Assembly: GCA_903941105.1 (NCBI GenBank)
Contig: CAJANL010000056.1
Span: 1 to 39,971 of the forward strand
From: an uncultured Rhodospirillaceae bacterium
Lineage (GTDB): Bacteria; Pseudomonadota; Alphaproteobacteria; Rhodospirillales; Magnetospirillaceae
Length of the DNA: 39,971 nt
Direction of reading: 5' to 3'
The notes beneath the pieces are model-generated. The model was not told the origin of the DNA. It ran no database searches and worked only from the letters and a program-made list of their open reading frames with translations. The translations under genes were made by a program, and so were the position numbers. Below, piece by piece: positions 19,989-29,090 of this stretch (positions are counted from its first letter, which is position 1; the number at the start of each line of letters is the position of its first letter).

Positions 19989-21866
19989 TTATCCAGCCGG
20001 CAGGGTGAGGAAGAAGGTGGCGCCGTTGTCGGGGCCTGGGGATGCGGCCCAGATGGTGCCACCATGCGCCTCGACGATCTTGCGGCACACCGCCAGGCCG
20101 ATGCCGGTTCCCTCATAGGACTGCTGGCCGTGCAGGCGCTTGAAGATGCCGAAGATGCGCTCGCCCATCTCGGGGGCGAAGCCGATGCCGTTGTCGCTGA
20201 CCGAGAACAGCCAGCCGCCGTCCTTGGGGCGGGCCTCCAGGACGATGCGGAGCGGCCCGGTGGCGGCGCGGTACTTGATGGCGTTGCCGAACAGGTTCTG
20301 GAACAGCCGCACCATGTCGTCCATGGTCGCCAGGATGGTGGGCGGGTTGGCGGGAAGGGTGATCTCGGCGCCGCTGTCCTCGATGGCGAAGCGCAGGTTG
20401 TCCATGGCCACCTCCAGTGCCTGCGCCAGGGGTATCGGCACCTTCTCCGCTCCCAGGCGGCCGACGCGGGAATAGTCCAGCAGGTCGAGGACGAGGCGGT
20501 CCATGCGCCGCGCCCCATTGGTGGCGAAGCCGATGAACTCGCGGGTTTCGTCGTCCAGCCGGTCGGCGAGGCGCCGTTCCACCAGGGAGAGGAAGTTGCT
20601 CACCATGCGAAGCGGCTCGCGCAGGTCGTGCGAGGCGACGTAGGCGAATTCTTCCAGCGAGCGGTTGGAGTTGACCAGGGCTTCCTCCACCGCCTTGCGG
20701 GCCGAGATGTCGAGGCCCATGCCGATCAGGCAGTCGCGTTCCCGGCACAGGCTGCCGGTGAAATAGTAAGGCGTCAGGTGCCCGTCGCGCCCGAGCAGCA
20801 AGGCTTCGACTTCGGCACTGCCGTGGTCGTAGACCTCTCGAATGGCGGCGGCGATCCGCGGCTTTTCCTTGCTGTTGAAGAGGTCGAGCGGCGACAGGGC
20901 GGCCACCTCTTCGGCGGTGTAGCCGGTGACCCGCTCCACGTTCTGGTTCCACAGCAGGAAGCGGCCGTCGCGGCTGATGAGGTAGAACACGCCCGGCAGG
21001 CTGTCGATGGCGGCGCGGATGAAGTCGCGCTCGCGCGTCAGGGCCGCCTCGGCCTCGATGCGGTCGGAAATATCCCGGAACACCACCACGGCGCCCACCA
21101 GCCGGCCATCGGCCTCGCGCACCGGCGTCGAGGTGTATTCCACCGGAAAACTGGTGCCGTCGCCGCGCCAGAACACTTCCCCCTGCACCTGATGTGACAC
21201 GCCGTTGTGGAAGGAGTCGTGGTTGGGGCAGTCGCAGGCGGGGTAGGGCCGGCCGTCGGCATGGGTGTGATGGATCAGCGGATGGATCGGGCGCCCCAGC
21301 ACCTCGTCCTCGCGCAGACCCAACATGCGCAGCGCCGCCGGGTTGACGAAGCTGGTGAGGCCGTGGTCGTCGAGACCATAGATGCCGTCGCCCACCGACC
21401 GCAGCAGCAATTCATTGCGGTGGGCCAGTCGATGGATGGTTTCCTCGGCCCGGCGGCGCTCGGTGAGGTCGCGCAGGTAGCCGGCGAACAGCGGTGTGCC
21501 AGCGAATTGATACATGACGGTGATGGTCAGTTCGACCGGGAATTCGCGGCCGTTGCGGTGCATCGCCGTCAGTTCCAACCGGCGGTTCATCGCCTTGGCG
21601 GCGCCGGTGGCGAGGAAGCGCGCCAGCCCGCGGTGGTGCGCCTCGCGAAGAGAGGCGGGGATGATCAGTTCCGCCAGCGGCTGCCCCACCGCCTCCTCGC
21701 GCAGGTAGCCGAAGGTCTGTTCGGCGGCGGGGTTGAATTCGACCACCATACCCAGGTGATCCATCATCACGATGCAGTCGAGGGATGTGGCCACGAGCGC
21801 ACGGAAGCGGGCTTCGCTCTTGCGAAGCTCCTCCTCGGCCTCACGCCATCCGACTCCAGTGTCCAT
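19989..21866 (-). CDS. Soluble triple-PAS sensor histidine kinase
   Basis: The protein is 625 aa with no membrane segments. Three PAS domains (~18-138, ~148-270, ~280-392) are followed by HisKA with His413 in VASHDLREPLRMVSNF and HATPase_c (~515-622) with LFQNLFGNAIKYR, DNGIGF and GTGIGLAVCRKIVE. The HisKA type, SHDLREPL, is that of phytochrome-like cytoplasmic kinases. PAS2 contains a CDCPNH cluster (Cys211, Cys213) with several nearby His residues, a possible metal or redox site. No response regulator is adjacent. The frame is open and well conserved throughout, and no strong ribosome-binding site is visible at the chosen ATG. Confidence 0.92.
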   Translation of the reverse strand: MDTGVGWREAEEELRKSEARFRALVATSLDCIVMMDHLGMVVEFNPAAEQTFGYLREEAVGQPLAELIIPASLREAHHRGLARFLATGAAKAMNRRLELTAMHRNGREFPVELTITVMYQFAGTPLFAGYLRDLTERRRAEETIHRLAHRNELLLRSVGDGIYGLDDHGLTSFVNPAALRMLGLREDEVLGRPIHPLIHHTHADGRPYPACDCPNHDSFHNGVSHQVQGEVFWRGDGTSFPVEYTSTPVREADGRLVGAVVVFRDISDRIEAEAALTRERDFIRAAIDSLPGVFYLISRDGRFLLWNQNVERVTGYTAEEVAALSPLDLFNSKEKPRIAAAIREVYDHGSAEVEALLLGRDGHLTPYYFTGSLCRERDCLIGMGLDISARKAVEEALVNSNRSLEEFAYVASHDLREPLRMVSNFLSLVERRLADRLDDETREFIGFATNGARRMDRLVLDLLDYSRVGRLGAEKVPIPLAQALEVAMDNLRFAIEDSGAEITLPANPPTILATMDDMVRLFQNLFGNAIKYRAATGPLRIVLEARPKDGGWLFSVSDNGIGFAPEMGERIFGIFKRLHGQQSYEGTGIGLAVCRKIVEAHGGTIWAASPGPDNGATFFLTLPAG

Positions 21867-21978
21867 GACCGCGTCCGTTCCCCATAACGTGCTTCATTCT
21901 ACACATACTAGGGTGCGGTAGATAGGATGGAGGCTCGACAAACTGGAAGGCGATGCGCATCCGGTGTCGACGCGGATG

Positions 21979-22009
21979 TTGCAAATGCAAGTGACTCGCA
22001 ATATCATTT
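21979..22009. promoter_or_regulatory. Fur-box-like palindrome upstream of the DUF2325 operon
   Basis: TGCAAGTGACTCGCA (21986-22000) is a near-perfect palindrome (six of seven arm positions pair), flanked by AATGCAA and ATATCATTT. This resembles the AATGCxAxTGA-type Fur sites of proteobacteria. It ends about 30 bp before the first start codon of the rightward operon. The regulator identity is inference. Confidence 0.4.
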
Positions 22010-22037
22010 CGTCCGTACCTTGGCAGGGGAGCCGGCG

Positions 22038-22157
22038 ATGATCGAGACTGAGGTGGCGAGGATTCTGGATGGGCGCGATCTGATCCGGCTGACGGCGCTG
22101 GGCGAAATGGTGATGCGCCTGGAGGCGCTGGTGCACCCCCCCTCCTCGGCGGCTTGA
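22038..22157 (+). CDS. Small 39-aa protein, first gene of the DUF2325 operon
   Basis: The frame from the ATG at 22038 has GGGGAG 6 nt upstream and encodes a helical, acidic 39-residue protein (IETEVARILDGRDLIRLTALG). An in-frame ATG at 21927 exists, but that extension crosses the Fur-like palindrome and lacks coding character. It ends 10 bp before the DUF2325 gene. No family recognised. Confidence 0.6.
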   Translation: MIETEVARILDGRDLIRLTALGEMVMRLEALVHPPSSAA

Positions 22158-22167
22158 GGGCGACGCC

Positions 22168-23394
22168 ATGTGCGAATCATGCGAGGAGATCTTCCCTGCG
22201 AACTCCGTCGGAACACGGCGACTGAAGCTGTGGGACCTGGAGACGGGCTGGCACTGCACCATCGTCGGCACCTGCCTGAGTATGGGAGAGCTTCGCCGGC
22301 TGGCCGCCAAACAGGGGGTGGTCTTTCATAAGTCCAATCCCACCGACTACGAGATGCATACCGGAATGATCCGTCTGGTGTCGCAGGAACGGGCGGTGGC
22401 CAAGGCGATCACCAAGCTGCTCGACCAGAAACATGCCGCTGCCATCAGCCGCTTCCGCCGCGCCGCCACCGCCGCCGATCTGGAGGCCCTGTGGCGCGAA
22501 GCGGTGGAGAAGGGCGAGGTCTCCGGCGCCTGCTGGGCGCTGATGGCGCATCCCGTGGCAACCGAACAGCTCCGTTCGCTGGTGTTCGGCGAGATCCATA
22601 TGCTGTCGCATCAGGTCGGCGCGGCTGCGCGAGTCGACCTGAAGCGGTTCCATGCACTTCAGACCGAGAACGCCGCCCTGGAGGCGACGGTCGTGCTCCA
22701 GCAGGAGCGGCTGCGGACCGAGATCGGCACGCGCGATACCGCGCTCCGCAATCTCCAGGACCGCCTGGACCGGGAGACCGCCCTATGCCGCGGCCTCACC
22801 CATGCGGCCGGAGCGGCGGCCGAATTGGCGGCCCTGAGATCCCTGGCGGCCGAGTTGAAGCGCCGGGTGTCGCAGGAGGAGGACGGCCATCGCACGGCCA
22901 AGGCCGTTGCCCGTGAGGCCGACATCCGCGCCGCCGCCGCCGAACGCGACACTGCCGCGCTCCGGGACGAACTTCACGAGACACGGGCCGAACTGGCTGC
23001 GCTGGAGGGGGACTTCGCCTGCGATGCCGCAGTGGTCTGCGATCGGGCCTGCGGCCGTCCCGACCTGTGCGGGCGCTGTATCCTTTATGTGGGCGGGCGC
23101 ACAGCCCAAGTCCATCATCTGCGCCGGGTGGTGGAGGAATGCAACGGCACCCTCGTCCACCATGACGGCGGGTTCGAGGAGGGCATGGGGCGTCTGTCGG
23201 GGCTCTTGAGTCAGGCCGATGCGGTGATGTTCCCGGTCGACTGCGTCAGCCACATGGCTCACGACCAGCTCAAACGCCTGTGCAAGCGGTGGGAGAAGCC
23301 GTTCGTTCCCGTCCGGCGATCCGGCCTGGGGGCGTTCGTGCACGCCCTCGATAAAGTAGGAAGATCAGGACGTGATGACCAGGACCGTCTATAG
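22168..23394 (+). CDS. DUF2325 domain protein with coiled coil and Cys cluster
   Basis: The protein is 408 aa. The N-terminal ~140 residues start with MCESC and contain KLWDLETGWHCTIVGTCLS. Residues ~165-280 form a long coiled coil (Arg/Glu/Ala rich). A Cys cluster (Cys285, 291, 295, 301, 304) leads straight into the DUF2325 domain (~305-395: ILYVGGRTAQVHHLR, HHDGGFEEGMGRL, MFPVDCVSHMAHDQLKRLC). DUF2325 has no assigned function. The clustered Cys suggest metal or Fe-S binding, which would fit the Fur-like box upstream; this is inference. GAGGG lies ahead of the ATG. The downstream gene overlaps its 3' end. Confidence 0.88.
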   Translation: MCESCEEIFPANSVGTRRLKLWDLETGWHCTIVGTCLSMGELRRLAAKQGVVFHKSNPTDYEMHTGMIRLVSQERAVAKAITKLLDQKHAAAISRFRRAATAADLEALWREAVEKGEVSGACWALMAHPVATEQLRSLVFGEIHMLSHQVGAAARVDLKRFHALQTENAALEATVVLQQERLRTEIGTRDTALRNLQDRLDRETALCRGLTHAAGAAAELAALRSLAAELKRRVSQEEDGHRTAKAVAREADIRAAAAERDTAALRDELHETRAELAALEGDFACDAAVVCDRACGRPDLCGRCILYVGGRTAQVHHLRRVVEECNGTLVHHDGGFEEGMGRLSGLLSQADAVMFPVDCVSHMAHDQLKRLCKRWEKPFVPVRRSGLGAFVHALDKVGRSGRDDQDRL

Positions 23395-23656
23395 GGCGGG
23401 GCTATGCCTCCGGCGCGACAGCCGCAGGCCAGCCCTCATTGCCGCCATCGAGGCCATGTCGGCCGACTGCCTTGCCGGTACGGTGACCATTCAGGTGGAA
23501 TCTGGTGCCGCGCAGCTTCCGTTGGTCGTCGAAATCTTGCTGGAGAAGGGGGGGCGCAGCATCGCCATCTTCGGAGACGGTCCGGTGCGGTCCCGGGCTC
23601 GGAATTTGGCGGCTCTCCCACCAGGAAGCCTCCGCGTTTGCGGCAGCTCTTGGTGA
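23372..23656 (+). CDS. Hypothetical 94-aa protein overlapping the DUF2325 gene
   Basis: The frame starts within the last 23 bp of the DUF2325 gene, with AGGA 5 nt before the ATG pair, implying translational coupling. The product has a helical, Arg-rich first half and a PLVVEILLEKGGRSIAIFGD strand-helix-strand segment. No family recognised. Competing antisense frames exist; the start geometry favours this one. Confidence 0.5.
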   Translation: MMTRTVYRAGLCLRRDSRRPALIAAIEAMSADCLAGTVTIQVESGAAQLPLVVEILLEKGGRSIAIFGDGPVRSRARNLAALPPGSLRVCGSSW

Positions 23657-23731
23657 GGCTGAGGAAGGCATCCGGCTAATGCCGATGCCTTTTGTTCTGG
23701 TGATGCAAGGCGGAAAATAAGGGTGGGAAGC

Positions 23732-23760
23732 TTGACTCCTGGCTTGAATGTTCCTAGAAC
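23732..23760 (+). promoter_or_regulatory. Sigma70-type promoter of imuA-imuB-dnaE2
   Basis: The -35 TTGACT (23732-23737) and -10 TAGAAC (23755-23760) are separated by 17 bp. The -10 overlaps the LexA box. Transcription would start near 23767, about 23 nt before the imuA ATG. Confidence 0.65.
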
Positions 23761-23771
23761 ATTCTTCGAAC
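23757..23771 (-). promoter_or_regulatory. LexA (SOS) box
   Basis: On the minus strand the sequence reads GTTC-GAAGAAT-GTTC, an exact match to the alphaproteobacterial LexA operator GTTC-N7-GTTC. It overlaps the -10 and likely start site of the mutasome operon, so bound LexA would block transcription until DNA damage. Confidence 0.85.
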
Positions 23772-23789
23772 AAACAGCCTGTGGCGGCC

Positions 23790-24557
23790 ATGTTTCCCCC
23801 TTCGCTCGCCCCCTCTTCGCTTGACCGTCTCCGCTCCCGCATCGCCACTCTGGAAGGAACCGGGCGGGAGTCGGTGGCCGGCGTGATCTCCCTGGGCGAG
23901 GCGCAGGTGGACGCAGCCCTGCCCTGGGGCGGATTGCCGCTCGGCTGCCTGCATGAGGTGGCGCCGATTTTGTCCCCCGAAGGCATCGAGGACGGGGCGG
24001 CGCTGGGCTTCGCCGCCCTGCTGCTGGGCCGGCTGGCTGCCGCAAGAGGGCGGCCGGTGCTGTGGGTGGCGGCGCGGAACGACCTTTATCCGCCCGGATT
24101 GGCCGGGCTGGGACTGGCGCCGGAGAGGCTGTTGATGGTGCGCCCCGGCCCGGCGGCCCAAGGATTATGGGCGCTGGAGGAAGCGGTGCGCTGCGCAGGT
24201 TTGAGCGGCGTATTGGGTGAAGTCCGGGGTATCGATTTCACCGCCGCCCGCCGGCTGCAGTTGGCGGCTCGCGGTTCCGGGGTGGCGGCGCTGCTGCTCA
24301 ACCGCGGCCAGCCCTGCGGCCCGGCGGTGACCCGCTGGCGGGTGGGGCCGGCCCCCGGTGAAGGCCTGTCGGCCGAGGGGGGGCGCTCCTGGCGCTGGCG
24401 GCTGGAGCTGACCCACTGCCGCGGCCGTGGCGCCGGCGAGGAGGGAGTGGTTTCCGCCTGGACGGTGGAGTGGTGCGATGAGGCGCGTGGTTTCCGTGTG
24501 GCTACCCCGGCTAGCGACCGATCGGCTGGTGAAAGAGCTGCCCGACGGGCGGGATGA
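23790..24557 (+). CDS. imuA: ImuA, RecA-fold mutasome accessory protein
   Basis: A 255-aa ImuA/SulA-like protein with a RecA-like core (SLGEAQVDAALPWGGLPLGCLHEV, FAALLLGRLAAARGRPVLWVAAR and ALLLNRGQPCGPAVTRWRV). It supports error-prone translesion synthesis by ImuB and DnaE2 during the SOS response. Start: the open frame begins at 23748, but that ATG lies between the -35 and the LexA box, upstream of the likely transcript start, so the ATG at 23790 is chosen. ImuB overlaps its end by 80 bp in another frame. Confidence 0.9.
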   Translation: MFPPSLAPSSLDRLRSRIATLEGTGRESVAGVISLGEAQVDAALPWGGLPLGCLHEVAPILSPEGIEDGAALGFAALLLGRLAAARGRPVLWVAARNDLYPPGLAGLGLAPERLLMVRPGPAAQGLWALEEAVRCAGLSGVLGEVRGIDFTAARRLQLAARGSGVAALLLNRGQPCGPAVTRWRVGPAPGEGLSAEGGRSWRWRLELTHCRGRGAGEEGVVSAWTVEWCDEARGFRVATPASDRSAGERAARRAG

Positions 24558-25998
24558 TGGCCCGTTGGCCACCTCCACCGGCAGCGGCGTCCGCCGCCTG
24601 GTGGCACTCAACCGTGAGGCGCAGGCCGGCGGGCTCAAGGTCGACATGACGGTGGCCGAAGCGCTGGCGGTCTGCCCCGGCGTGGAATTGGCGCCGGCCG
24701 ATGCGGCGGCCGATCGCGCCCTGCTGGAGCGCCTGGCCGATTGGTGCGGTCGCTACACCCCGTGGACCGCCGTCGATACCTGGATCGAGGGGATGCCCGG
24801 CGGCGGGCTGTGGCTGGATATTTCGGGCTGCGCCCATCTGTTCGATGGCGAGGCCGGGCTTCTCTCCGACCTGTGCGGCCGTCTGGAGCGGGGCGGGCTG
24901 GCCGCCCGCGCCAGCGTCGCCGACACTCCCGGCGCCGCCTGGGCCTGGGCCCACTTCGGGGGCGGGCGGCAGCCCGGCGGCCTGCCGCCCGCCGGTCAGC
25001 GCGACGCCCTCGCCCCCCTGCCGGTGGCGGCCCTGCGCCTTGCCCCCTTCACCGTCGCCTCCCTGGCTGGGCTCGGCCTGCGCCACGTCGGCGACCTCTA
25101 CGGCATGCCCCGCGCCGGTCTGGCTAGCCGCTTTGGCCGCGAGGTGGCGCACCGCCTCGACCAGGCGCTGGGGGGCGAGGCCGAGCCGATTTCGCCGCGC
25201 AAGATTCCGGCGCCCTATCGGGTGCAGATGGCCTTCGCCGAGCCCATCGGCCGCGCCGAGGACGTCGAGGAAGCGGCCCGCCGTCTGCTGGTCCGGTTGT
25301 GCGAACGTCTCGATGGGGAACGTCAGGGCGTGCGTCGGCTGGAGTTGGCTGCCTTTCGCGTCGACAATTCGGTGCGCGACCTGGCGATCGGCATCGGCCG
25401 GCCGGTGCGCGACCCACGCCACCTGATGCGCCTGCTGGCCGAGCCGCTGGCCGCCATGGATGCCGGCTTGGGCATCGAGATGCTGCGCCTGTCGGCCGCC
25501 GAACTGGGGCCGCTGCAGGCCGAACAGGGCGCGTTGGCCGCTGGTGAGGGCAAGGGCGGCCGCGAGGACGTCGCCCGCCTGCTCGACGCGTTGGGCAATC
25601 GGCTGGGACACGACCGGGTGGTGCGCTTCGGTGTCCGCCAGAGCCATCTGCCGGAACGGGCGGTGCGACACCTCGCCGCCGGGGAAGTCCCCTCGTCCGC
25701 GGCCTGGCCCGCCCTCCGTCGGCCGCTGCGCCTGTTGGCCTCGCCGGAGCCGGTCGAGGCGGTGGCTCCGGTCCCCGACAGCCCGCCGGTGATGTTCCGC
25801 TGGCGCCGCCGTACCCACCGGGTGGCCCGCGCCGATCCGGCCGAACGCATCGCCTGCGAATGGTGGCGGGCGGAGACGCCCGAACGCGACTACTACCTGG
25901 TCGAGGATGAGCAGGGCTGCCGCTTCTGGCTGTTCCGCGAAGGGCTGTACGGCTGCGAACCTCCACCGCGCTGGTTCCTGCATGGAATTTTCCCATGA
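24478..25998 (+). CDS. imuB: ImuB, Y-family polymerase-like protein
   Basis: A 506-aa catalytically dead Y-family DNA polymerase relative that joins DnaE2 to the sliding clamp. The N-terminus MRRVVSVWLPRLATDRL has WLPRL where active Y-family enzymes have the metal-binding Asp, as in the ImuB family. Little-finger-like segments follow, for example LDQALGGEAEPISPRKIP and LERL-type helices. The C-terminus ends PPRWFLHGIFP. GGAG lies 7 nt before the ATG. It overlaps imuA by 80 bp and dnaE2 by 4 bp (ATGA), so the three genes are translationally coupled. Confidence 0.93.
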   Translation: MRRVVSVWLPRLATDRLVKELPDGRDDGPLATSTGSGVRRLVALNREAQAGGLKVDMTVAEALAVCPGVELAPADAAADRALLERLADWCGRYTPWTAVDTWIEGMPGGGLWLDISGCAHLFDGEAGLLSDLCGRLERGGLAARASVADTPGAAWAWAHFGGGRQPGGLPPAGQRDALAPLPVAALRLAPFTVASLAGLGLRHVGDLYGMPRAGLASRFGREVAHRLDQALGGEAEPISPRKIPAPYRVQMAFAEPIGRAEDVEEAARRLLVRLCERLDGERQGVRRLELAAFRVDNSVRDLAIGIGRPVRDPRHLMRLLAEPLAAMDAGLGIEMLRLSAAELGPLQAEQGALAAGEGKGGREDVARLLDALGNRLGHDRVVRFGVRQSHLPERAVRHLAAGEVPSSAAWPALRRPLRLLASPEPVEAVAPVPDSPPVMFRWRRRTHRVARADPAERIACEWWRAETPERDYYLVEDEQGCRFWLFREGLYGCEPPPRWFLHGIFP

Positions 25999-28900
25999 CC
26001 TACGCCGAGCTCCAGGTCACCACCAGTTTCAGTTTCCTGCGGGGCGCCTCGCATCCCGACGAGATCGCCATCGCCGCCGCCGTCCTGGGCCTGTCGGCGG
26101 TGGCGGTGACCGACCGCAATTCCCTGGCCGGGGTAGTGTGTGCCCACGGTGCCACCAAGCGGGCCGGCATCCGCCTGGTGGTCGGCGTCCGTCTCGACCT
26201 GAACGACGGCGCCAGCCTGCTCTGCTATCCCAGCGACCGCGCCGCCTATGCCCGGCTGACCCGGCTGCTGACCTTGGGCAAGCGGCGGGCTCCCAAGGGC
26301 GAATGCCGCCTCGCCCGCGCCGATGTCGCCGCCCATGCGGACGGGCAGATCCTGATCGTCCTGCCCCCAGAGGAGCCCGACGCCACCTTCGCCGCCGAAC
26401 TGGCCGACTGGGCACGGACCTGTCATGGCCGGGTGTTCGTGGCCGGTAGCCGGCGATTTCGCGCCGACGACCATCGCCGCCTCGCCCGGCTGGCTGAGTT
26501 GGGGACCCGAGGCGGTGCACCCATGGTCGCCACCAACGACGTCCACTACCACGAGCCCGGCCGCCGGCCGCTGCAGGACGTGGTGACCTGCATCCGCGAG
26601 GGCTGCACCATTGCCGAAGCCGGCTGGCGCCTGGCCGCCAACGCCGAACGTCACCTGAAACCACCGGAAGAGATGGCCCGCCTGTTCGCCCGCCACCCGG
26701 ACGCGCTGGCCCGCACGGTCGAGATTGCCGAGCGCTGCCGCTTTTCGCTCGACGAGCTGGCCTACGAATACCCGGCCGAGGATCCCGGCGACGGCCTGAC
26801 GCCGCAGCAGCGCCTGGAGCGGCTGGCCTGGGAAGGTGCAGCGCGGCGTTACCCCGCGGGCGTTCCCGACAAGGTGGCGGCATCGCTCCGCCATGAGTTG
26901 GAACTGATCGAGCGCATGGCCTTCGCCGCCTATTTCCTGACCGTCCATGACATCGTCCGCTTCGCCGATGCCAGGGGAATTTTGAGCCAGGGACGGGGTT
27001 CGGCGGCCAATTCGGTGGTGTGCTTCTGCCTGTTCATCACCCATGTCGATCCCATGCGCATCACCCTGGTGTTCGAGCGCTTCATTTCCGAGGCGCGCGG
27101 CGAGCCGCCCGACATCGACATCGACTTCGAGCATGAGCGCCGCGAAGAGGTGATCCAGCACATCTACGCCACCTACGGCCGCGAGCGCGCCGCCCTGGCC
27201 GCCACGGTGATCCACTACCGGGCGCGCTCGGCCATCCGCGACGTCGGCAAGGCGCTGGGCTTATCCGAGGACACGGTGGCCAGCCTGGCCCGCACCACCT
27301 GGGGCTGGTCGAGCCGCCCCATCGATCCCGCCCATGTCCGCGAGCGCGGTTTCGATCCCGACGACCCCACCCTGGCTCTGGCGCTGCGGCTGGCCGGCGA
27401 GTTGACCGGCTTTCCCCGCCATCTGTCTCAGCATGTCGGCGGCTTCGTCATCGCCCGCAGCCGCCTCGACGAGCTGGTGCCGATCGCCAACGCCGCCATG
27501 GACGACCGCACCGTGGTCGAGTGGGACAAGGACGACCTCGACGAGTTGCAGATGAGGAAGGTCGACATCCTCGGCCTCGGCATGCTGAGCTGCATTCGTC
27601 GCGCCTTCGACCTGTTGCGCCGCCACGGCGGTCCAGACCTCAGGCTCGATGCAGTTCCGGCCGAAGACCCGGCGGTCTACTTGATGCTCTCCCGCGCCGA
27701 CAGCGTCGGCGTGTTCCAGGTGGAAAGCCGCGCCCAGATGGCCATGCTGCCGCGGCTGAAGCCCAAGTGTTTCTACGACCTGGTGATCGAGGTGGCGCTC
27801 GTGCGCCCCGGCCCCATCCAGGGTGACATGGTCCATCCCTACCTGCGCCGGCGCGAGGGCAAGGAAAAGCCGGAATACCCCTCGCCCGAGCTCGAAGAGG
27901 TGCTGAAGGACACGCTTGGGGTGCCATTGTTCCAGGAGCAGGTGATGCGGCTGGCCATGGTTGCCGCCGGCTTCACCGCCGCCGAGGCCGACGAGTTGCG
28001 CCGCTCGATGGCCAGCTTCCGCCGCAACGGACGGGTGGCGGAATTCCACGATAAACTGGTGTCGGGCATGCTGGCGCGTGGCTACACCGCCGACTTCGCC
28101 GAGCGGATGTTCAAGCAGATCCAGGGCTTCGCCGAGTACGGCTTCCCCCAGTCCCACGCCGCCGCCTTCGCCCATCTGGTCTATGTCTCGGCCTGGCTGA
28201 AATGTCATCACCCGGCGGTGTTCGCCTGCGCCCTGCTGAACAGCCAGCCCATGGGCTTCTACGCGCCGGCCCAGATCGTGCGCGACGCCCGCGAGCACTG
28301 CGTCGCAGTGCAGCCGGCGGACGTGAACGTCAGCGACTGGGACTGCACATTGGAACCGGCCGCCGTCGGCGGGCTGGCGCTTCGCCTGGGGTTGCGGCAG
28401 GTGGATGGGTTGGCGGAAAAGGCCGGGCGCCGGCTGGTCGAACTGCGGGGGGAGGGCTATGCTTCGCCGCAAGCCTTGTGGCGCCGGGCGGGCCTCGACG
28501 CCAGGGCGCTGGAAGCCCTGGCGCGGGCGGATTGCTTCGGATCGATGGGCCTGGCCCGCCGCCAGGCGTTGTGGGAGGTGAAGGCCCTGGCCGCGCCGCC
28601 GCCGCCGCTGTTCGCCGCCCTTGAGGAGCCCGTCGCCGAACCCAAGGTAACCCTGCCGGCGATGAGCCTGGGCGAGGAGGTGGTGCAGGACTATGCGAGC
28701 CTGAAACTGTCGCTGAAGGCCCACCCCGTCGCCCTGCTGCGCGGGCAGCTGGCGGGCATGCGGGTGGTGCCCGCCGCGCGCCTGGCCGGCATCAAGGGGG
28801 CCGCCGCGGTGGCCGGGCTTGTGCTGATCCGCCAGCGGCCGGGCAGTGCCTCGGGGGTGGTGTTCCTGACCCTGGAGGACGAGACCGGCGTGGCCAATAT

Positions 28901-29090
28901 CGTGGTCTGGCCGCCGGTCTTCGAGCGCTTCCGCCGGACGGTGATGGCCGCCAGCCTGATCCGGGTCGACGGACGAGTGCAGCGCGAGGGCCAAGTCCTC
29001 CACCTCATCGCCGACCACCTGACCGATCTCACCTCGACATTGCGGACCCTGACCACACCGGAGGCCGCCGCCAGCCTCGGGCTGCGCTGA
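25995..29090 (+). CDS. dnaE2: Error-prone DNA polymerase DnaE2
   Basis: A 1031-aa C-family polymerase (Pol III alpha relative) that performs SOS mutagenic synthesis with ImuA and ImuB. The N-terminal PHP domain (residues ~1-250; SFLRGASHPDEI, AVTDRNSLAG) is followed by the polymerase core with GRGSAANSVVCF and the catalytic PDIDIDFE (Asp373, Asp375) and VDILGLG (Asp524). HhH and OB-fold regions occupy the C-terminus (RQRPGSASGVVFLTLEDETG). Length is normal. It shares ATGA with imuB. A long antisense frame over its 3' half is a codon-bias artefact. Confidence 0.97.
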   Translation: MTYAELQVTTSFSFLRGASHPDEIAIAAAVLGLSAVAVTDRNSLAGVVCAHGATKRAGIRLVVGVRLDLNDGASLLCYPSDRAAYARLTRLLTLGKRRAPKGECRLARADVAAHADGQILIVLPPEEPDATFAAELADWARTCHGRVFVAGSRRFRADDHRRLARLAELGTRGGAPMVATNDVHYHEPGRRPLQDVVTCIREGCTIAEAGWRLAANAERHLKPPEEMARLFARHPDALARTVEIAERCRFSLDELAYEYPAEDPGDGLTPQQRLERLAWEGAARRYPAGVPDKVAASLRHELELIERMAFAAYFLTVHDIVRFADARGILSQGRGSAANSVVCFCLFITHVDPMRITLVFERFISEARGEPPDIDIDFEHERREEVIQHIYATYGRERAALAATVIHYRARSAIRDVGKALGLSEDTVASLARTTWGWSSRPIDPAHVRERGFDPDDPTLALALRLAGELTGFPRHLSQHVGGFVIARSRLDELVPIANAAMDDRTVVEWDKDDLDELQMRKVDILGLGMLSCIRRAFDLLRRHGGPDLRLDAVPAEDPAVYLMLSRADSVGVFQVESRAQMAMLPRLKPKCFYDLVIEVALVRPGPIQGDMVHPYLRRREGKEKPEYPSPELEEVLKDTLGVPLFQEQVMRLAMVAAGFTAAEADELRRSMASFRRNGRVAEFHDKLVSGMLARGYTADFAERMFKQIQGFAEYGFPQSHAAAFAHLVYVSAWLKCHHPAVFACALLNSQPMGFYAPAQIVRDAREHCVAVQPADVNVSDWDCTLEPAAVGGLALRLGLRQVDGLAEKAGRRLVELRGEGYASPQALWRRAGLDARALEALARADCFGSMGLARRQALWEVKALAAPPPPLFAALEEPVAEPKVTLPAMSLGEEVVQDYASLKLSLKAHPVALLRGQLAGMRVVPAARLAGIKGAAAVAGLVLIRQRPGSASGVVFLTLEDETGVANIVVWPPVFERFRRTVMAASLIRVDGRVQREGQVLHLIADHLTDLTSTLRTLTTPEAAASLGLR

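Noticed and set aside
23748..23789. Upstream ATG for imuA
   Set aside because: It lies between the -35 and the LexA box, ahead of the likely transcript start.
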